Origin: Spirochaetota bacterium
Lineage (GTDB): Bacteria; Spirochaetota; Spirochaetia; Treponematales; Treponemataceae
NCBI GenBank assembly: GCA_023393015.1
Contig: JAEWMY010000003.1
Span: 1-40,719 of the forward strand
Direction: 5' to 3'
Length of the DNA stretch: 40,719 bases
Shown: positions 16,231 to 24,533 of the stretch, piece by piece
How the letters are laid out: each line of letters opens with the position of its first letter
Position numbering within the stretch: position 1 is the first letter of the stretch
Position numbers and translations under genes: made by a program
Notes under the pieces: model-generated
The model's database searches: none
Told to the model about the DNA's origin: nothing
What the model saw: the letters and a program-made list of their open reading frames with translations, nothing else

Positions 16231-17768
16231 GGTGTATCAGTATATCTCTCAATGAGTTCAAGCGCAAGGTTAATTGCCCGAACGATGTCAAATTGTCCCT
16301 CGGGAACCCTGTTTCTCGCCCATGCCGCGAAGGGAAGCAAGGTCGTCAGTATTCGCGGGTTCGGCGTATCGGCACCGAGACAGGAACGCAGGGACTCGCG
16401 GTAATCGGCGAGAAACGCCCGTGCCGGAAACGGACGACCCGTCGAAGCGGGCCAGGGAACGGCCCGTGGTTGTATCGCAGCCATGGCCGCGTACCGGTCC
16501 AATACGTCGGTATGATAATCCACGCGCGAACCGGTTTTCCTCGCGATGACGGGAGAGCGGAACATGAGGGCGGAATATCCGCTCTCCGCGGGTACCATCC
16601 GGTCGGACGTCGAGTCAAAACCGTCCGCGAGATAGGTACCCCGCGCGTAGGGTTTACCGCCGGTATACCTGAAATCGGCGCCCAAAAAACGGATATCCCG
16701 AAAACCCATCGAGAGGGCGGCCGAACGGGCGGCAAGGGTCACCGTTCCCGAGGATGCGTCAACGGGGGGCAAGAAACCGCGTGACGCGGCATAATCCGAA
16801 AGCGGGTGTCCGCCGGACACGTACACAAGCGACGCACCGTCGCGTATCGCGCGTCGCGCCACGTGCGGGTTTCCGGCAAGGTCGACGAGGACCGTCGTTT
16901 GTGCGGAAAAGGGGCGCATTGCCTGATAGGTGGAAACGTGTTGGGGATCGACGCTCAGGTACACGTCGGGAACGATACCGTATCCCGAAAGCGTTCCCCG
17001 CGAGGTATCCGTTGCGAAGATGACGAGTGAATCCCGCTCGCGGCCGAGCGGGGCGATCTCGTCCTCGAGGGACGGTCCCGCGGCGGTAATGATCGCCGTT
17101 TTCCTGGTATCGAAAACGGGAAGAGTCGGCGCGAAGGTTTCGGCCATGAAGAGATTTTCCACGATATTCCTGAGCCACAGGCGGCCGAAATGGGCTTGCA
17201 CGGAATAGTCGGCGGAAACCGCGCGGAGTATCTTGGCGATCTCCGCTTCCATGTGGGGAGCGTGAAATCTGTCCTTCCAGGGCCTGAGATACTGTACGCT
17301 GAAGGAGCCAGATAAGGCCGGCAAATACGATTTCGAGACGATCGACGCCAGAAATCCGTCCGGCTCCGCGACGGCGACGGCGACCCGTTCGTCCGACAGA
17401 ATGTCCGAAAGGTCCGCGAGCGAAAGCAAGGCTCTCAATGAGACGGCGTTTCGCTCGAACACGGCGCATTTGGCGCTCGGGTCCCTCGAAAGAAACGCGC
17501 GGATATGGTACCCGCCCGCGAGCCCGCCGAAGAGAACGAAGCTATCGTGAGGGATCGAGGCCGCGAACCTGGCGGCTTCCCTCTCTGGATCGCGAAGGGA
17601 ATGTGACGCGGCCCCGTCGTTGAAGATGGGAACGGAAAGCCCGGTCGCTGACGTCTCCGCGCGGGCATAATCGGAATCGGTGCCGACGGATAGCGAAACG
17701 ATACGGAAGAGATCCCCGTGAAATTCCCGGAGTGTATTCATGTTCTTTTCGAAGGTCGCCCCGTTCAC
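16227..17768 (-). CDS. Motility-accessory-factor (Maf/DUF115) family protein, second copy
   Basis: A 513-aa protein of the DUF115/MptE-like (Maf) family, whose members include sialic-acid-type glycosyltransferases acting on flagellin. Visible family elements are TAAGPSLEDEI (nucleotide-sugar binding GPSL loop), YLSVDPQHVS, and IRFLGADFRYTGGKPYARGT, which corresponds to the family GxDLAxxxGxxHAxGT. The GTG start at 17768 overlaps the previous stop as GTGA; the frame is open for 26 more codons upstream inside the neighbour. It follows a diverged paralogue, and together they form the centre of the operon. A flagellin or surface-protein glycosylation role is inferred from the family. Confidence 0.77.
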   Translation of the reverse strand: MNGATFEKNMNTLREFHGDLFRIVSLSVGTDSDYARAETSATGLSVPIFNDGAASHSLRDPEREAARFAASIPHDSFVLFGGLAGGYHIRAFLSRDPSAKCAVFERNAVSLRALLSLADLSDILSDERVAVAVAEPDGFLASIVSKSYLPALSGSFSVQYLRPWKDRFHAPHMEAEIAKILRAVSADYSVQAHFGRLWLRNIVENLFMAETFAPTLPVFDTRKTAIITAAGPSLEDEIAPLGRERDSLVIFATDTSRGTLSGYGIVPDVYLSVDPQHVSTYQAMRPFSAQTTVLVDLAGNPHVARRAIRDGASLVYVSGGHPLSDYAASRGFLPPVDASSGTVTLAARSAALSMGFRDIRFLGADFRYTGGKPYARGTYLADGFDSTSDRMVPAESGYSALMFRSPVIARKTGSRVDYHTDVLDRYAAMAAIQPRAVPWPASTGRPFPARAFLADYRESLRSCLGADTPNPRILTTLLPFAAWARNRVPEGQFDIVRAINLALELIERYTDTP

Positions 17769-19321
17769 GCTTTCCCCCCTTCCAGAACCTTCGCCTTCCG
17801 GTAGAGACCGTCCAGGTATCCGGAAATCCCCTCGGGGACAATCCATCTTTCCGGGTCGGAACGAAGCAAGGAGAGATACTCGCGGAAGGAGACGAGCTTG
17901 AGCATGTCGGCGAGAACGGCGACATCGGTCGGATCCGTTATCCCCGCGCTCCCTGCGGTCCCCGCGCTCCCTGCGGTCCCCGAGACACCCCGAACGGCAA
18001 ACTCGGCCACGGCCCGGACGCGTACCCGGTCACGAAACGCCTCGGAACATGCACGGAGCCAATCCGACACGAGTCCTTGCGGTTTTTTTTGCATCGCTCC
18101 GGAGTAGGAAGGTCGTCCCGCCGGTGACGTCGATTCACGCGCCGCGCGCTCGACCATGGCGCGATCAGCCTCGCGAATTCCGCCGAGGCACGGCTGAGCC
18201 GGATTGATTCGGAAAAAACGCCGGGAAAACTCGCCCCCTCTGGATGAAAACCAACGATGGTATACTTCCAGCGCCGCGGAAGACCCGGAACGCTCGTAGA
18301 GATTCTGACTCAAAGGATACGAACGCGACGAGGACGCTTCTATGATCCCGTCGAAGGCGTGCGGCGTGCAATGCGCGCGCGCCGAGCCCGGAGCAAGGTC
18401 CAGTCCAGCGGCGAACACCTCCCGATCCGACCGCGAAAGGGCGAACAGGGCCGCCGTCCCCGCAACGGTTCCCGACTGCTCCGTCGCGGCTCCGGAAATA
18501 CCGCGAACGATGAAAAGCGCGCGCTCCAGCGGTGAGCCGTAATCGAGCACGAGCAGAGGATTCGAAGCGATAACACGCGACGGCAGAGCCGCTTCGAGCG
18601 GGAACGCGATCGGAACATCAGGGGGGATAATCGCCACGTGCCTGTTTGCCCAATAACCGCCGTCCGTCGTTACGCAGATATCCGGCGTGATGCCCCGCGC
18701 GAGAATCGCCGTCAACGAGGAGGATAGGGCTATTAACAGGAAGGAGTCGCGTTCCGGAAACGGAAAGAGACGGTCGAGAGAAGGGCCAGAGGCGGTGATG
18801 ACGGTCGGAACGCGTATTTCCTCGTCACGGACGACGCGGTCGGCGAGGATAGCGTTACGAACGCTATTGGCTAGCCAGCGCGGCCCGAAATGGACGCGGG
18901 TTTGCAAAACGCTCCGCTGGGTCCGCAGAAGCGCCGCGATTTCCCGCCAAACGGACGACGCCTCACGCGGCCAATACTCATCCGACGGTTTCCAGGGAAC
19001 GAACGCGGTTTGCGGCAACAGTTCGTCCGGAAGGATAGCGAACAGGAAGGCGGAAAGGGGGATGCCGAGACCCGGTCTCCACACCGCGTCCCACAGCGAA
19101 TCGCTTTCGCGGAAGAGGGCGTCACCGTACCTCACGGCGACAATACGCGCGTTCGGGAGCATTTCCCGCAACGCGCTTGCGAGAAAAGATTCCGCTGGCT
19201 CGGTAACCACGACGACGCGAGAGCCCCGCAAGTCCGTCAAGGAAGAGACGTATCGACGAGCTTCTTTCAGGGGGTCTCGCGCCGAATGAAGCCTGACGGG
19301 CCGTTCGGTCGGCCCGCTCAT
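17765..19321 (-). CDS. Motility-accessory-factor (Maf/DUF115) family protein, first copy
   Basis: A 518-aa DUF115-like protein, diverged from the next gene. The core elements are TVITASGPSLDRLF, DICVTTDGGYWANRH, and FAAGLDLAPGSARAHCTPHAFD, the last two matching the catalytic-core aspartate and the GxDL...HA motifs. The preceding N-terminal part resembles the Maf N-terminal region (RVHFGPRWLANSVRNAIL). Near residues 448-460 a short GTAGSA repeat is encoded by two perfect 18-bp units. An A8 run on the coding strand (18083-18090) encodes lysines in MQKKPQG. Both ends overlap neighbours (ATGA, GTGA). It may glycosylate flagellin or another surface protein; the acceptor is unknown. Confidence 0.72.
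   Translation of the reverse strand: MSGPTERPVRLHSARDPLKEARRYVSSLTDLRGSRVVVVTEPAESFLASALREMLPNARIVAVRYGDALFRESDSLWDAVWRPGLGIPLSAFLFAILPDELLPQTAFVPWKPSDEYWPREASSVWREIAALLRTQRSVLQTRVHFGPRWLANSVRNAILADRVVRDEEIRVPTVITASGPSLDRLFPFPERDSFLLIALSSSLTAILARGITPDICVTTDGGYWANRHVAIIPPDVPIAFPLEAALPSRVIASNPLLVLDYGSPLERALFIVRGISGAATEQSGTVAGTAALFALSRSDREVFAAGLDLAPGSARAHCTPHAFDGIIEASSSRSYPLSQNLYERSGSSAALEVYHRWFSSRGGEFSRRFFRINPAQPCLGGIREADRAMVERAARESTSPAGRPSYSGAMQKKPQGLVSDWLRACSEAFRDRVRVRAVAEFAVRGVSGTAGSAGTAGSAGITDPTDVAVLADMLKLVSFREYLSLLRSDPERWIVPEGISGYLDGLYRKAKVLEGGKA
17942..17977 (-). repeat. Two perfect 18-bp tandem units in the first Maf-like gene
   Basis: Units at 17942-17959 and 17960-17977 are identical (plus-strand unit CCCCGCGCTCCCTGCGGT). 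They encode the AGTAGS repeat between the core and the C-terminal helices, probably a flexible linker that can change length by slippage. Confidence 0.85.
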
Positions 19322-20259
19322 GTTTCCCCGCGGAGATAGGCGCGGATCGCGGGTCTATCCCTGGTCTCCCCGCCGAACAGGCACTTGATCTTCGATATCC
19401 TGTGGGCGCCGAACAGGCCCTCCAGGGGTTTCATCATCATTCTGGCATACACGGTCGTATCGGACTTGGAAGACAGGAACAAGGCCACATGAGCCTTCAT
19501 GTCCGCCGAGACGTTGACGACGTTCGTAGGGCCCGATTGACGGATAACACGGTTTATTATGGCGTGGTATACGGTCAGAGAGGTTGGATCTGCTTCAAGC
19601 AGGCGGGCTTCGTCGAATAACTCCGAGAAATCCAGGGTTATAAGCGAGCATACCTTGCCTTCCAGAAGGGCGCTGTCTATTCTGGCGTCAATCGCGGACT
19701 GATCACGGTTGATTTGACCCGCTTGAGAGAGGGCCTCGAGAACCTTCGTGTGGTCGCGCAAAACCGATACGAGGCCGAGCACAAGGCTTTCGGCACGTTC
19801 TGTGTCGATAACCTTCCTTCGGACGTCAAGCGTCGACTCGACGATTACGACGTACAACCGTCTATCGTCGAATTGCACCGGTCGGACATACATCGCGGTC
19901 AGCGATTCCCGCTCTCTGGATGAAAAGAGGCTTAAGAAGGGTTCAAGGCACTCGCCCCTGAGCGTGTACCACGAGACTTCGGCGAATTGGGAAGAAAAAA
20001 AAACCACAGCCGGAGAGAACCTTCGGTAAGTCGTAAGGTCAAGCGACAGCTGTATCGCCACAGCGAGTCGGTCGTCATAGGGAGCAAGCAGCAAAAACCG
20101 CTCCGCCTCGATCCCCGAAACGAAACTGCCGCAAGCTCCGATAACGGTATCGAACGATGAGCTTCCCCTGATTTTACCAAGAAGCCCTTTACCGCCCGGG
20201 GCGGAAAGGGCTTGAACTGCGGTTTTTTTTTGCCTTGAAGCCTGGTCGATCAATCCCAT
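19318..20259 (-). CDS. Conserved-looking hypothetical protein of a Maf operon
   Basis: A 313-aa soluble protein with no signal peptide or membrane segment and no family I recognise. It mixes alpha and beta segments, including ERFLLLAPYDDRLAVAIQLSLDL, RRLYVVIVEST and KVCSLITLDFSEL. The start is ambiguous: ATG at 20259, 2 nt after the upstream stop, or TTG at 20265, which would overlap that stop as TTGA like the other junctions here. A run of nine A on the coding strand (20223-20231) lies at about codon 10-13 and could allow slippage. Its stop overlaps the first Maf-like gene (ATGA). A helper role for the Maf proteins is only inferred from position. Confidence 0.75.
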   Translation of the reverse strand: MGLIDQASRQKKTAVQALSAPGGKGLLGKIRGSSSFDTVIGACGSFVSGIEAERFLLLAPYDDRLAVAIQLSLDLTTYRRFSPAVVFFSSQFAEVSWYTLRGECLEPFLSLFSSRERESLTAMYVRPVQFDDRRLYVVIVESTLDVRRKVIDTERAESLVLGLVSVLRDHTKVLEALSQAGQINRDQSAIDARIDSALLEGKVCSLITLDFSELFDEARLLEADPTSLTVYHAIINRVIRQSGPTNVVNVSADMKAHVALFLSSKSDTTVYARMMMKPLEGLFGAHRISKIKCLFGGETRDRPAIRAYLRGET

Positions 20260-20261
20260 GG

Positions 20262-23039
20262 TCAAGAAATACCGAGTTCTTCGAAGAGTTTCCGGTATAC
20301 CTCAAAATGCTCGGAACGGGCGAACTCCTCGATTTTTTCTTCGGGAAGACTTTCAAGAAGCTGATCCATGTAAGAAAGTACCGATTTTATCTCGTCCTTG
20401 AGTTCTAACGGCAATGCCGCGACGGCAGCCGCCGATTCGGACGAGTCGTCCGGGGAACCTTTCGCCGAAGTCACCGTATCGGTTTCCTCCAATACGGGGG
20501 TGACGAGGTCAAAAGAGGTGTCGTCCAGGGGAGGAAGTTTTTCTTCGAACGCCGGAACTTCGCTTCGAGCCGCGGTAACGGGTTGTTCTGCGGGGAAATC
20601 GGTCTCAATGTCGGCGAGATCGATATTGAATTCGGTTAATTCGGGTTCTTCCAGTTTTTCATCGTTGAAATCGATTATCTCGAGATCCGGTTCCTCGATG
20701 GCGACGTTGTCGAGATCGGGCTCACCGTCGGAGTTTCCGTCAAGGTAGCTGATATCGTCTTCGATGGAATTGACGTGGGTAATCGGAATTTCCGAGGACG
20801 TATCAAGATCGGGTACGTCGAAAATCGAATCCGGCAACGTTTCAGGAATTTCTGGCTCGTCTGAAGCGATATCCGTCTCTGCCGGGAAGGAGATGTCGAT
20901 TGCGGGAGTTTCTTCCTCGATGAATCCGGAGGTAACGTCCTCCTCAACTCCGTCCTTCGGGGTTTCATCCGTTTTTTCTTCGGTGAAATCCGCCGTGATC
21001 AGGATGTTGTTCAGTTCGTCTCCGGTCAGGGCGATCGCCTCGTCATTGTCGTCATCGGAGAAAAACCCGGAATTATCGGCTGTTTCCGTATCGGATATAC
21101 CGGAGGAATCTCCGGCCTGTGTCATGCCCTTGAACCCGGCAAGTTCGGCCTTGAGCGTTGAAATTTCCTGCTTTATCGAGGACAGCTCATCGGCAATGAC
21201 CATCAGCAATTCTGTCGATTTATCGTTTGATACCACTGCATCCTCTCCCGTTTCCGGTATGCCGTCGCTCAGCTCTTGTTCTACAGCGCTGATATCGTCA
21301 AATTCCAGGGACACATCCATTTCACGTGCGGGTGAGTCGGGAAGCGGTTCTTCCTCAACGGATGCTTCGCCATTGTAATCCTTAATCTCGAGAATATCAA
21401 GATTTTCTTCGTCCGCGGACGTCGTAAGATCTCGTACCGAAAGGTCGCCGAAGGTATCGTCCGTACCGGAAGGTTCCCGTATCTCGGCGGATTCTCCTCC
21501 CTGAAACAGGGAAACCGCGATATCCTCGTCGGCACGGTCGGCGGCAACGTTCGCCGACACCGAGCCCAGACCGTCTTCCTCGGTAACGTGAAGTTCGAAG
21601 GCGCTCGAAGCCCGCGAAGGCCCTTTCGTATCCTTTGGCGCTTGCGTAACCGGGGCAGCGTCAAGGGACGCGAGCAGATCGTCGAATTCCGTCGTCGCCT
21701 CGAGACCTATTCCGTCTTCGGTTTGCGCCGACACGACGGATTCACGCCCGGAATCCGCAACGGAAACGGACGAATCCGCGGTAAAATCGTCGAAGGAAGC
21801 GCTTTCGGAACGGCCAGTCTCGTCGACAAGCTCCACGCCGAATTCCGAGTTGATAAACTCGTGTTCGGATACCGAGGAGCCAGAGGCCTTTATCCGCTCT
21901 GAATCCTCGATAAACGCCTCGTCGAAATCGAGATCGATCTCCACGGGTTCGACGTCCTCAAACAACTTGTCCCGTTCCTCGGCCGGCGTTCCGCCCGTTT
22001 CGTTGAACTCGTTGATAAAGGAATCAAGATCCAGATCATCCGACGGGGACTGCTGAGCGGCGACTTGCGGTTCGCTCGCGTTAAGGTCATCGAGGAACGA
22101 GCTGAAGTCATCGTCCGAGGGAAGCGAGTCGGCATTGCCCTCTGCCGCGGGAACGGGGCTTGCGAATACCGTATCATCCCGTTCCCCGTCGGCGCCGGGA
22201 ACGAGCGTATCCTCGTCATTGGCGGCGTATTCGTCGACGACACCGTCGTCAAGCGGTATTTCCATGTCCGGCAAGTCGGCTGAAAGATCATGTAATAATT
22301 CTTCCGACAGGAGGTCATCCGTTTCGTCGGCCGAACCCGTTTCGTCGGCCGAACCCGTTTCGTCGGTCGAACCCGTTTCGTCGGCCGAACCCGTTTCGTC
22401 TGACTCCTCGGGAAGGTCGAGCGTAAAATCAGAATCAGAGAAGTCGACGAGGATATGATCGTTTATCTCATCTTCAGACTTCGGCGCATCGTCAACCGTC
22501 GCGACGATATCGTTATCGGCGGAATGACCGTCTTCCGAATCCCGCGAGTAGTCCGAAACGTCCTCCACGCTTTCGTCGAAGGTTACGTCAAGGGAATCGT
22601 CAAACGAGATGGTTTCGATTGAATCGAGCGTATCGGTAAAGGGGGAGGGAGCCTTTGTGAAAGAACCTTCGGATACGCCCTGTTCGTCCTGCTCTTCGTG
22701 TTCGTCAAGCGAATCCAAAGCCAAGGTCGACAAATCAATATCCGAGTCCACGGCATCGGGGAAGTCCTCTATGGCGACCAGCGTATCTTCGTTCAGAAGG
22801 GTATCATCTTCCCGCAAGGGAACGTCTGGCAAGTCGGGAAGATCGGGAAGTTCGAGGAACTCCTCGTTCTCTTCGGTACGGGACGTCATGACGGGGGAAA
22901 CCGAGGGGCGTTCGGCGCTCGCGTCCCTGGGCCCGCTTTTTACCCACACTCCGTACATATCAAGAGCCTCTGATTCGGTACCGAAATCGACAGGAAAGGA
23001 AGAGTCTATAATTTCGTCGTTATCATGTTCAGATGCCAT
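20262..23039 (-). CDS. Very acidic 925-aa repeat-containing protein
   Basis: A 925-aa protein extremely rich in D, E and S, without signal peptide or membrane segment, so probably cytoplasmic and largely disordered. Recurrent short motifs resemble FDDLLASLD and LDLDSFINEFNE, suggesting many small docking peptides. A five-fold SADETG-type repeat lies near residues 212-239. A short amphipathic coiled coil (STELLMVIADELSSIKQEI and beyond, about 635-665) and a better ordered C-terminus (LKDEIKSVLSYMDQLLESLP onward) are the only structured parts. It is the first gene of the minus-strand operon; a GGGGAG site lies 7 nt before the ATG. It may act as a scaffold or hub for the proteins encoded after it; I do not recognise the family. 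Confidence 0.8.
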   Translation of the reverse strand: MASEHDNDEIIDSSFPVDFGTESEALDMYGVWVKSGPRDASAERPSVSPVMTSRTEENEEFLELPDLPDLPDVPLREDDTLLNEDTLVAIEDFPDAVDSDIDLSTLALDSLDEHEEQDEQGVSEGSFTKAPSPFTDTLDSIETISFDDSLDVTFDESVEDVSDYSRDSEDGHSADNDIVATVDDAPKSEDEINDHILVDFSDSDFTLDLPEESDETGSADETGSTDETGSADETGSADETDDLLSEELLHDLSADLPDMEIPLDDGVVDEYAANDEDTLVPGADGERDDTVFASPVPAAEGNADSLPSDDDFSSFLDDLNASEPQVAAQQSPSDDLDLDSFINEFNETGGTPAEERDKLFEDVEPVEIDLDFDEAFIEDSERIKASGSSVSEHEFINSEFGVELVDETGRSESASFDDFTADSSVSVADSGRESVVSAQTEDGIGLEATTEFDDLLASLDAAPVTQAPKDTKGPSRASSAFELHVTEEDGLGSVSANVAADRADEDIAVSLFQGGESAEIREPSGTDDTFGDLSVRDLTTSADEENLDILEIKDYNGEASVEEEPLPDSPAREMDVSLEFDDISAVEQELSDGIPETGEDAVVSNDKSTELLMVIADELSSIKQEISTLKAELAGFKGMTQAGDSSGISDTETADNSGFFSDDDNDEAIALTGDELNNILITADFTEEKTDETPKDGVEEDVTSGFIEEETPAIDISFPAETDIASDEPEIPETLPDSIFDVPDLDTSSEIPITHVNSIEDDISYLDGNSDGEPDLDNVAIEEPDLEIIDFNDEKLEEPELTEFNIDLADIETDFPAEQPVTAARSEVPAFEEKLPPLDDTSFDLVTPVLEETDTVTSAKGSPDDSSESAAAVAALPLELKDEIKSVLSYMDQLLESLPEEKIEEFARSEHFEVYRKLFEELGIS
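22321..22404 (-). repeat. 18-bp tandem repeat (about 4.7 copies) encoding SADETG units
   Basis: Units start at 22321, 22339, 22357 and 22375, with a partial unit from 22393. The plus-strand unit is GTTTCGTCGGCCGAACCC; the third differs by one base (GGTCG), changing alanine to threonine. The unit is in frame (six residues), so copy-number change would alter length without a frameshift. Confidence 0.9.
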
Positions 23040-23103
23040 CAGCGTTCTCCCCGAAATTGACTTTGCTCCTTATATTGTCGGCACTTTTGTATCATACGTT
23101 AAC

Positions 23104-23131
23104 AGTATAGTACGCGTTAACTTCCTGTCAA
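23104..23131 (-). promoter_or_regulatory. Promoter of the acidic-protein/Maf operon
   Basis: Minus strand: TTGACA (23131-23126), a 16-nt spacer and TATACT (23109-23104), giving a predicted start near 23097 and a leader of about 58 nt with a GGGGAG ribosome binding site. Two GTTAAC palindromes (23098-23103 and 23116-23121) flank the -10. Confidence 0.65.
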
Positions 23132-23174
23132 TTGAATTTAAGGATATGCCCCCTCCTGCCGTTATTCGGAGTGT

Positions 23175-23636
23175 ATGAATCACCTGAAAATCGTATTGCC
23201 GTTCTTCGTTGGCACGTTCGTATACTCGCTGTTCGGTTTGATCGCCGGCCCGAAGGGAATACTGCCCATGCGGGAGCTCGAAAAGGAGCGCGTGCGCGTA
23301 CGAGCCAATCTCGAACGCTTGGCAGAAACGCACGATACCCTCGAAACCGCCCTGAACAATCTTTCCTTCGACGCGGACACGATCAGCGTGTACGCACACG
23401 AATTGGGCTACGTGCGCGAGGGGGAACGTTTGATCAGGCTCGCGGGATTTTCGGGTGGCATCGACCGCAAACTGGTTCCCGGAACGGCTGTTACGGCGCG
23501 CGTTCCGTCAAGCCTTCCCGAGTGGATATGCAAACTCGCGGGACTCGTGTTCGGGACGTTGACGTATACGTTGATAGCGTGGAGGTTCCCCTCCGCCCAA
23601 AAGGAACGATCGCGCGTAACGGCGGGATATCGCTAG
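23175..23636 (+). CDS. FtsB/DivIC-like septum formation initiator family protein
   Basis: A 153-aa protein with an N-terminal membrane segment (about 5-24), a charged helix that should form a coiled coil (33-66), and the FtsB/DivIC landmark ELGYVREGERLIRL (76-89). Members of the family connect division proteins at the septum. Unlike usual FtsB/DivIC, it has a second hydrophobic segment at the C-terminus (about 118-137). It is a single gene, with a short GGAG site at 23168-23171 only 3 nt before the ATG. Its TAG stop is shared with the convergent exported-protein gene in the palindrome CTAG (23633-23636). Confidence 0.75.
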   Translation: MNHLKIVLPFFVGTFVYSLFGLIAGPKGILPMRELEKERVRVRANLERLAETHDTLETALNNLSFDADTISVYAHELGYVREGERLIRLAGFSGGIDRKLVPGTAVTARVPSSLPEWICKLAGLVFGTLTYTLIAWRFPSAQKERSRVTAGYR

Positions 23637-24517
23637 AACCTCGTCCAGGACACGCCCTGTTCCAGACTGTCCATCGAAATGACCGTCGTTCCGTCGTTGA
23701 CGAAAGAGCTCGTTTTTTTCGTTCCCACCAGCGTTCTTTGATCCGGGGTAATACGGAAATTCCATTCAAGCGGAGGGGCGATCGTCGCGGCCTGCTTTGC
23801 CACGGGATCGGGAAGATCGGCGAACTGCCGGGGATTAGCCGAACCCTTTTGACGTATCACGAGATTGTCGCCGGCGGTAAGCACCTCGAGCGGGATGGAT
23901 ACGCCGCTCGAAAGCACGGCGACGCCGCGCCCGCCCCTGAGAAGCATAATGCGCTCAACGCCTTCCTCTCCCTTCCAGGAGCCCGCGAGAGAGTCAACGC
24001 TTTCGACCGATCGGAGCTCGAGAGCCGACTGCGGACGGGAAACCGCGCCGTCGATCGAAACCCCCGCAAGGGCTGGTTGCGCGCTCGGTTCGGGAAGCTT
24101 TACGGACTGATCGAAAAGGTCTCGAACGAGCATTCGGGACTCGAGAAGAATACGGTTTGAATTCTCGTACACGCGCGAAAGAAGACGCGTGACGCCGAAC
24201 GGACCTCCCTTCAGGACCAGCTCGAGTTTGATGCCGTCGGGCTCGTTCGTCATGGTTCCGAAGAACAGGTAATCGGTCCCGTCGGGCACTCCCAAATCAC
24301 GCGGTACCTGATCGAGGCGCATGTCCACTATTCGATACGAACGAAGCTCCCGCACGAACGAAAAGACGAGGTCATTGACCGTTTTGGCGATATGGTCGCC
24401 GACATCGGTCGAGGAGAGGGAGTACACGGCGACGACGGGAGGCTGCTGGGCTTCCGAGGGAAGCGTAAAAAACGTGAGGATCGTCGCGATAATAAGGCTC
24501 GTTATCCCCTTCGTCAT
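23633..24517 (-). CDS. Exported hypothetical protein downstream of smpB
   Basis: A 294-aa protein with a signal peptide (about residues 1-22, cleavage likely after SEA before QQ) and no lipobox. The start ATG 24517 is chosen because it gives the signal peptide; the frame is open for 32 more codons upstream, overlapping smpB. The N-terminal part (VVAVYSLSSTDVGDHIAKTVNDLVFSFVREL split by a beta strand) recalls the nucleotide-binding-like fold of TolB/CsgG-type periplasmic proteins that form a 'VVAV' strand and helix; the C-terminal part (LAGSWKGEEGVERIMLL) recalls a small beta-barrel. Both comparisons are weak. A TATACT lies 6 nt before the ATG; otherwise it is cotranscribed with smpB, 16 nt upstream. 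Confidence 0.72.
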   Translation of the reverse strand: MTKGITSLIIATILTFFTLPSEAQQPPVVAVYSLSSTDVGDHIAKTVNDLVFSFVRELRSYRIVDMRLDQVPRDLGVPDGTDYLFFGTMTNEPDGIKLELVLKGGPFGVTRLLSRVYENSNRILLESRMLVRDLFDQSVKLPEPSAQPALAGVSIDGAVSRPQSALELRSVESVDSLAGSWKGEEGVERIMLLRGGRGVAVLSSGVSIPLEVLTAGDNLVIRQKGSANPRQFADLPDPVAKQAATIAPPLEWNFRITPDQRTLVGTKKTSSFVNDGTTVISMDSLEQGVSWTRF

Positions 24518-24523
24518 TACGGT

Positions 24524-24529
24524 AGTATA
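24524..24529 (-). promoter_or_regulatory. Possible internal -10 box before the exported protein gene
   Basis: TATACT on the minus strand, ending 6 nt before the ATG at 24517. No convincing -35 is seen at 16-18 nt, so this is only a candidate internal, leaderless promoter. Confidence 0.35.
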
Positions 24530-24533
24530 CCCC

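Noticed and set aside
16239..16244. TATACT 8 nt before the GGDEF-like gene start
   Set aside because: It fits the leaderless geometry, but no good -35 is present and the gene overlaps its upstream neighbour by ATGA, so coupling is the simpler explanation.
22321..22404. Tandem 18-bp units as a CRISPR array
   Set aside because: The units are contiguous without spacers and in frame inside a coding sequence, so this is a coding repeat.
23104..23111. TATAGT as the -10 of a promoter for the FtsB-like gene
   Set aside because: No -35 is seen at 16-18 nt. It overlaps the -10 of the divergent operon promoter and may be coincidence.
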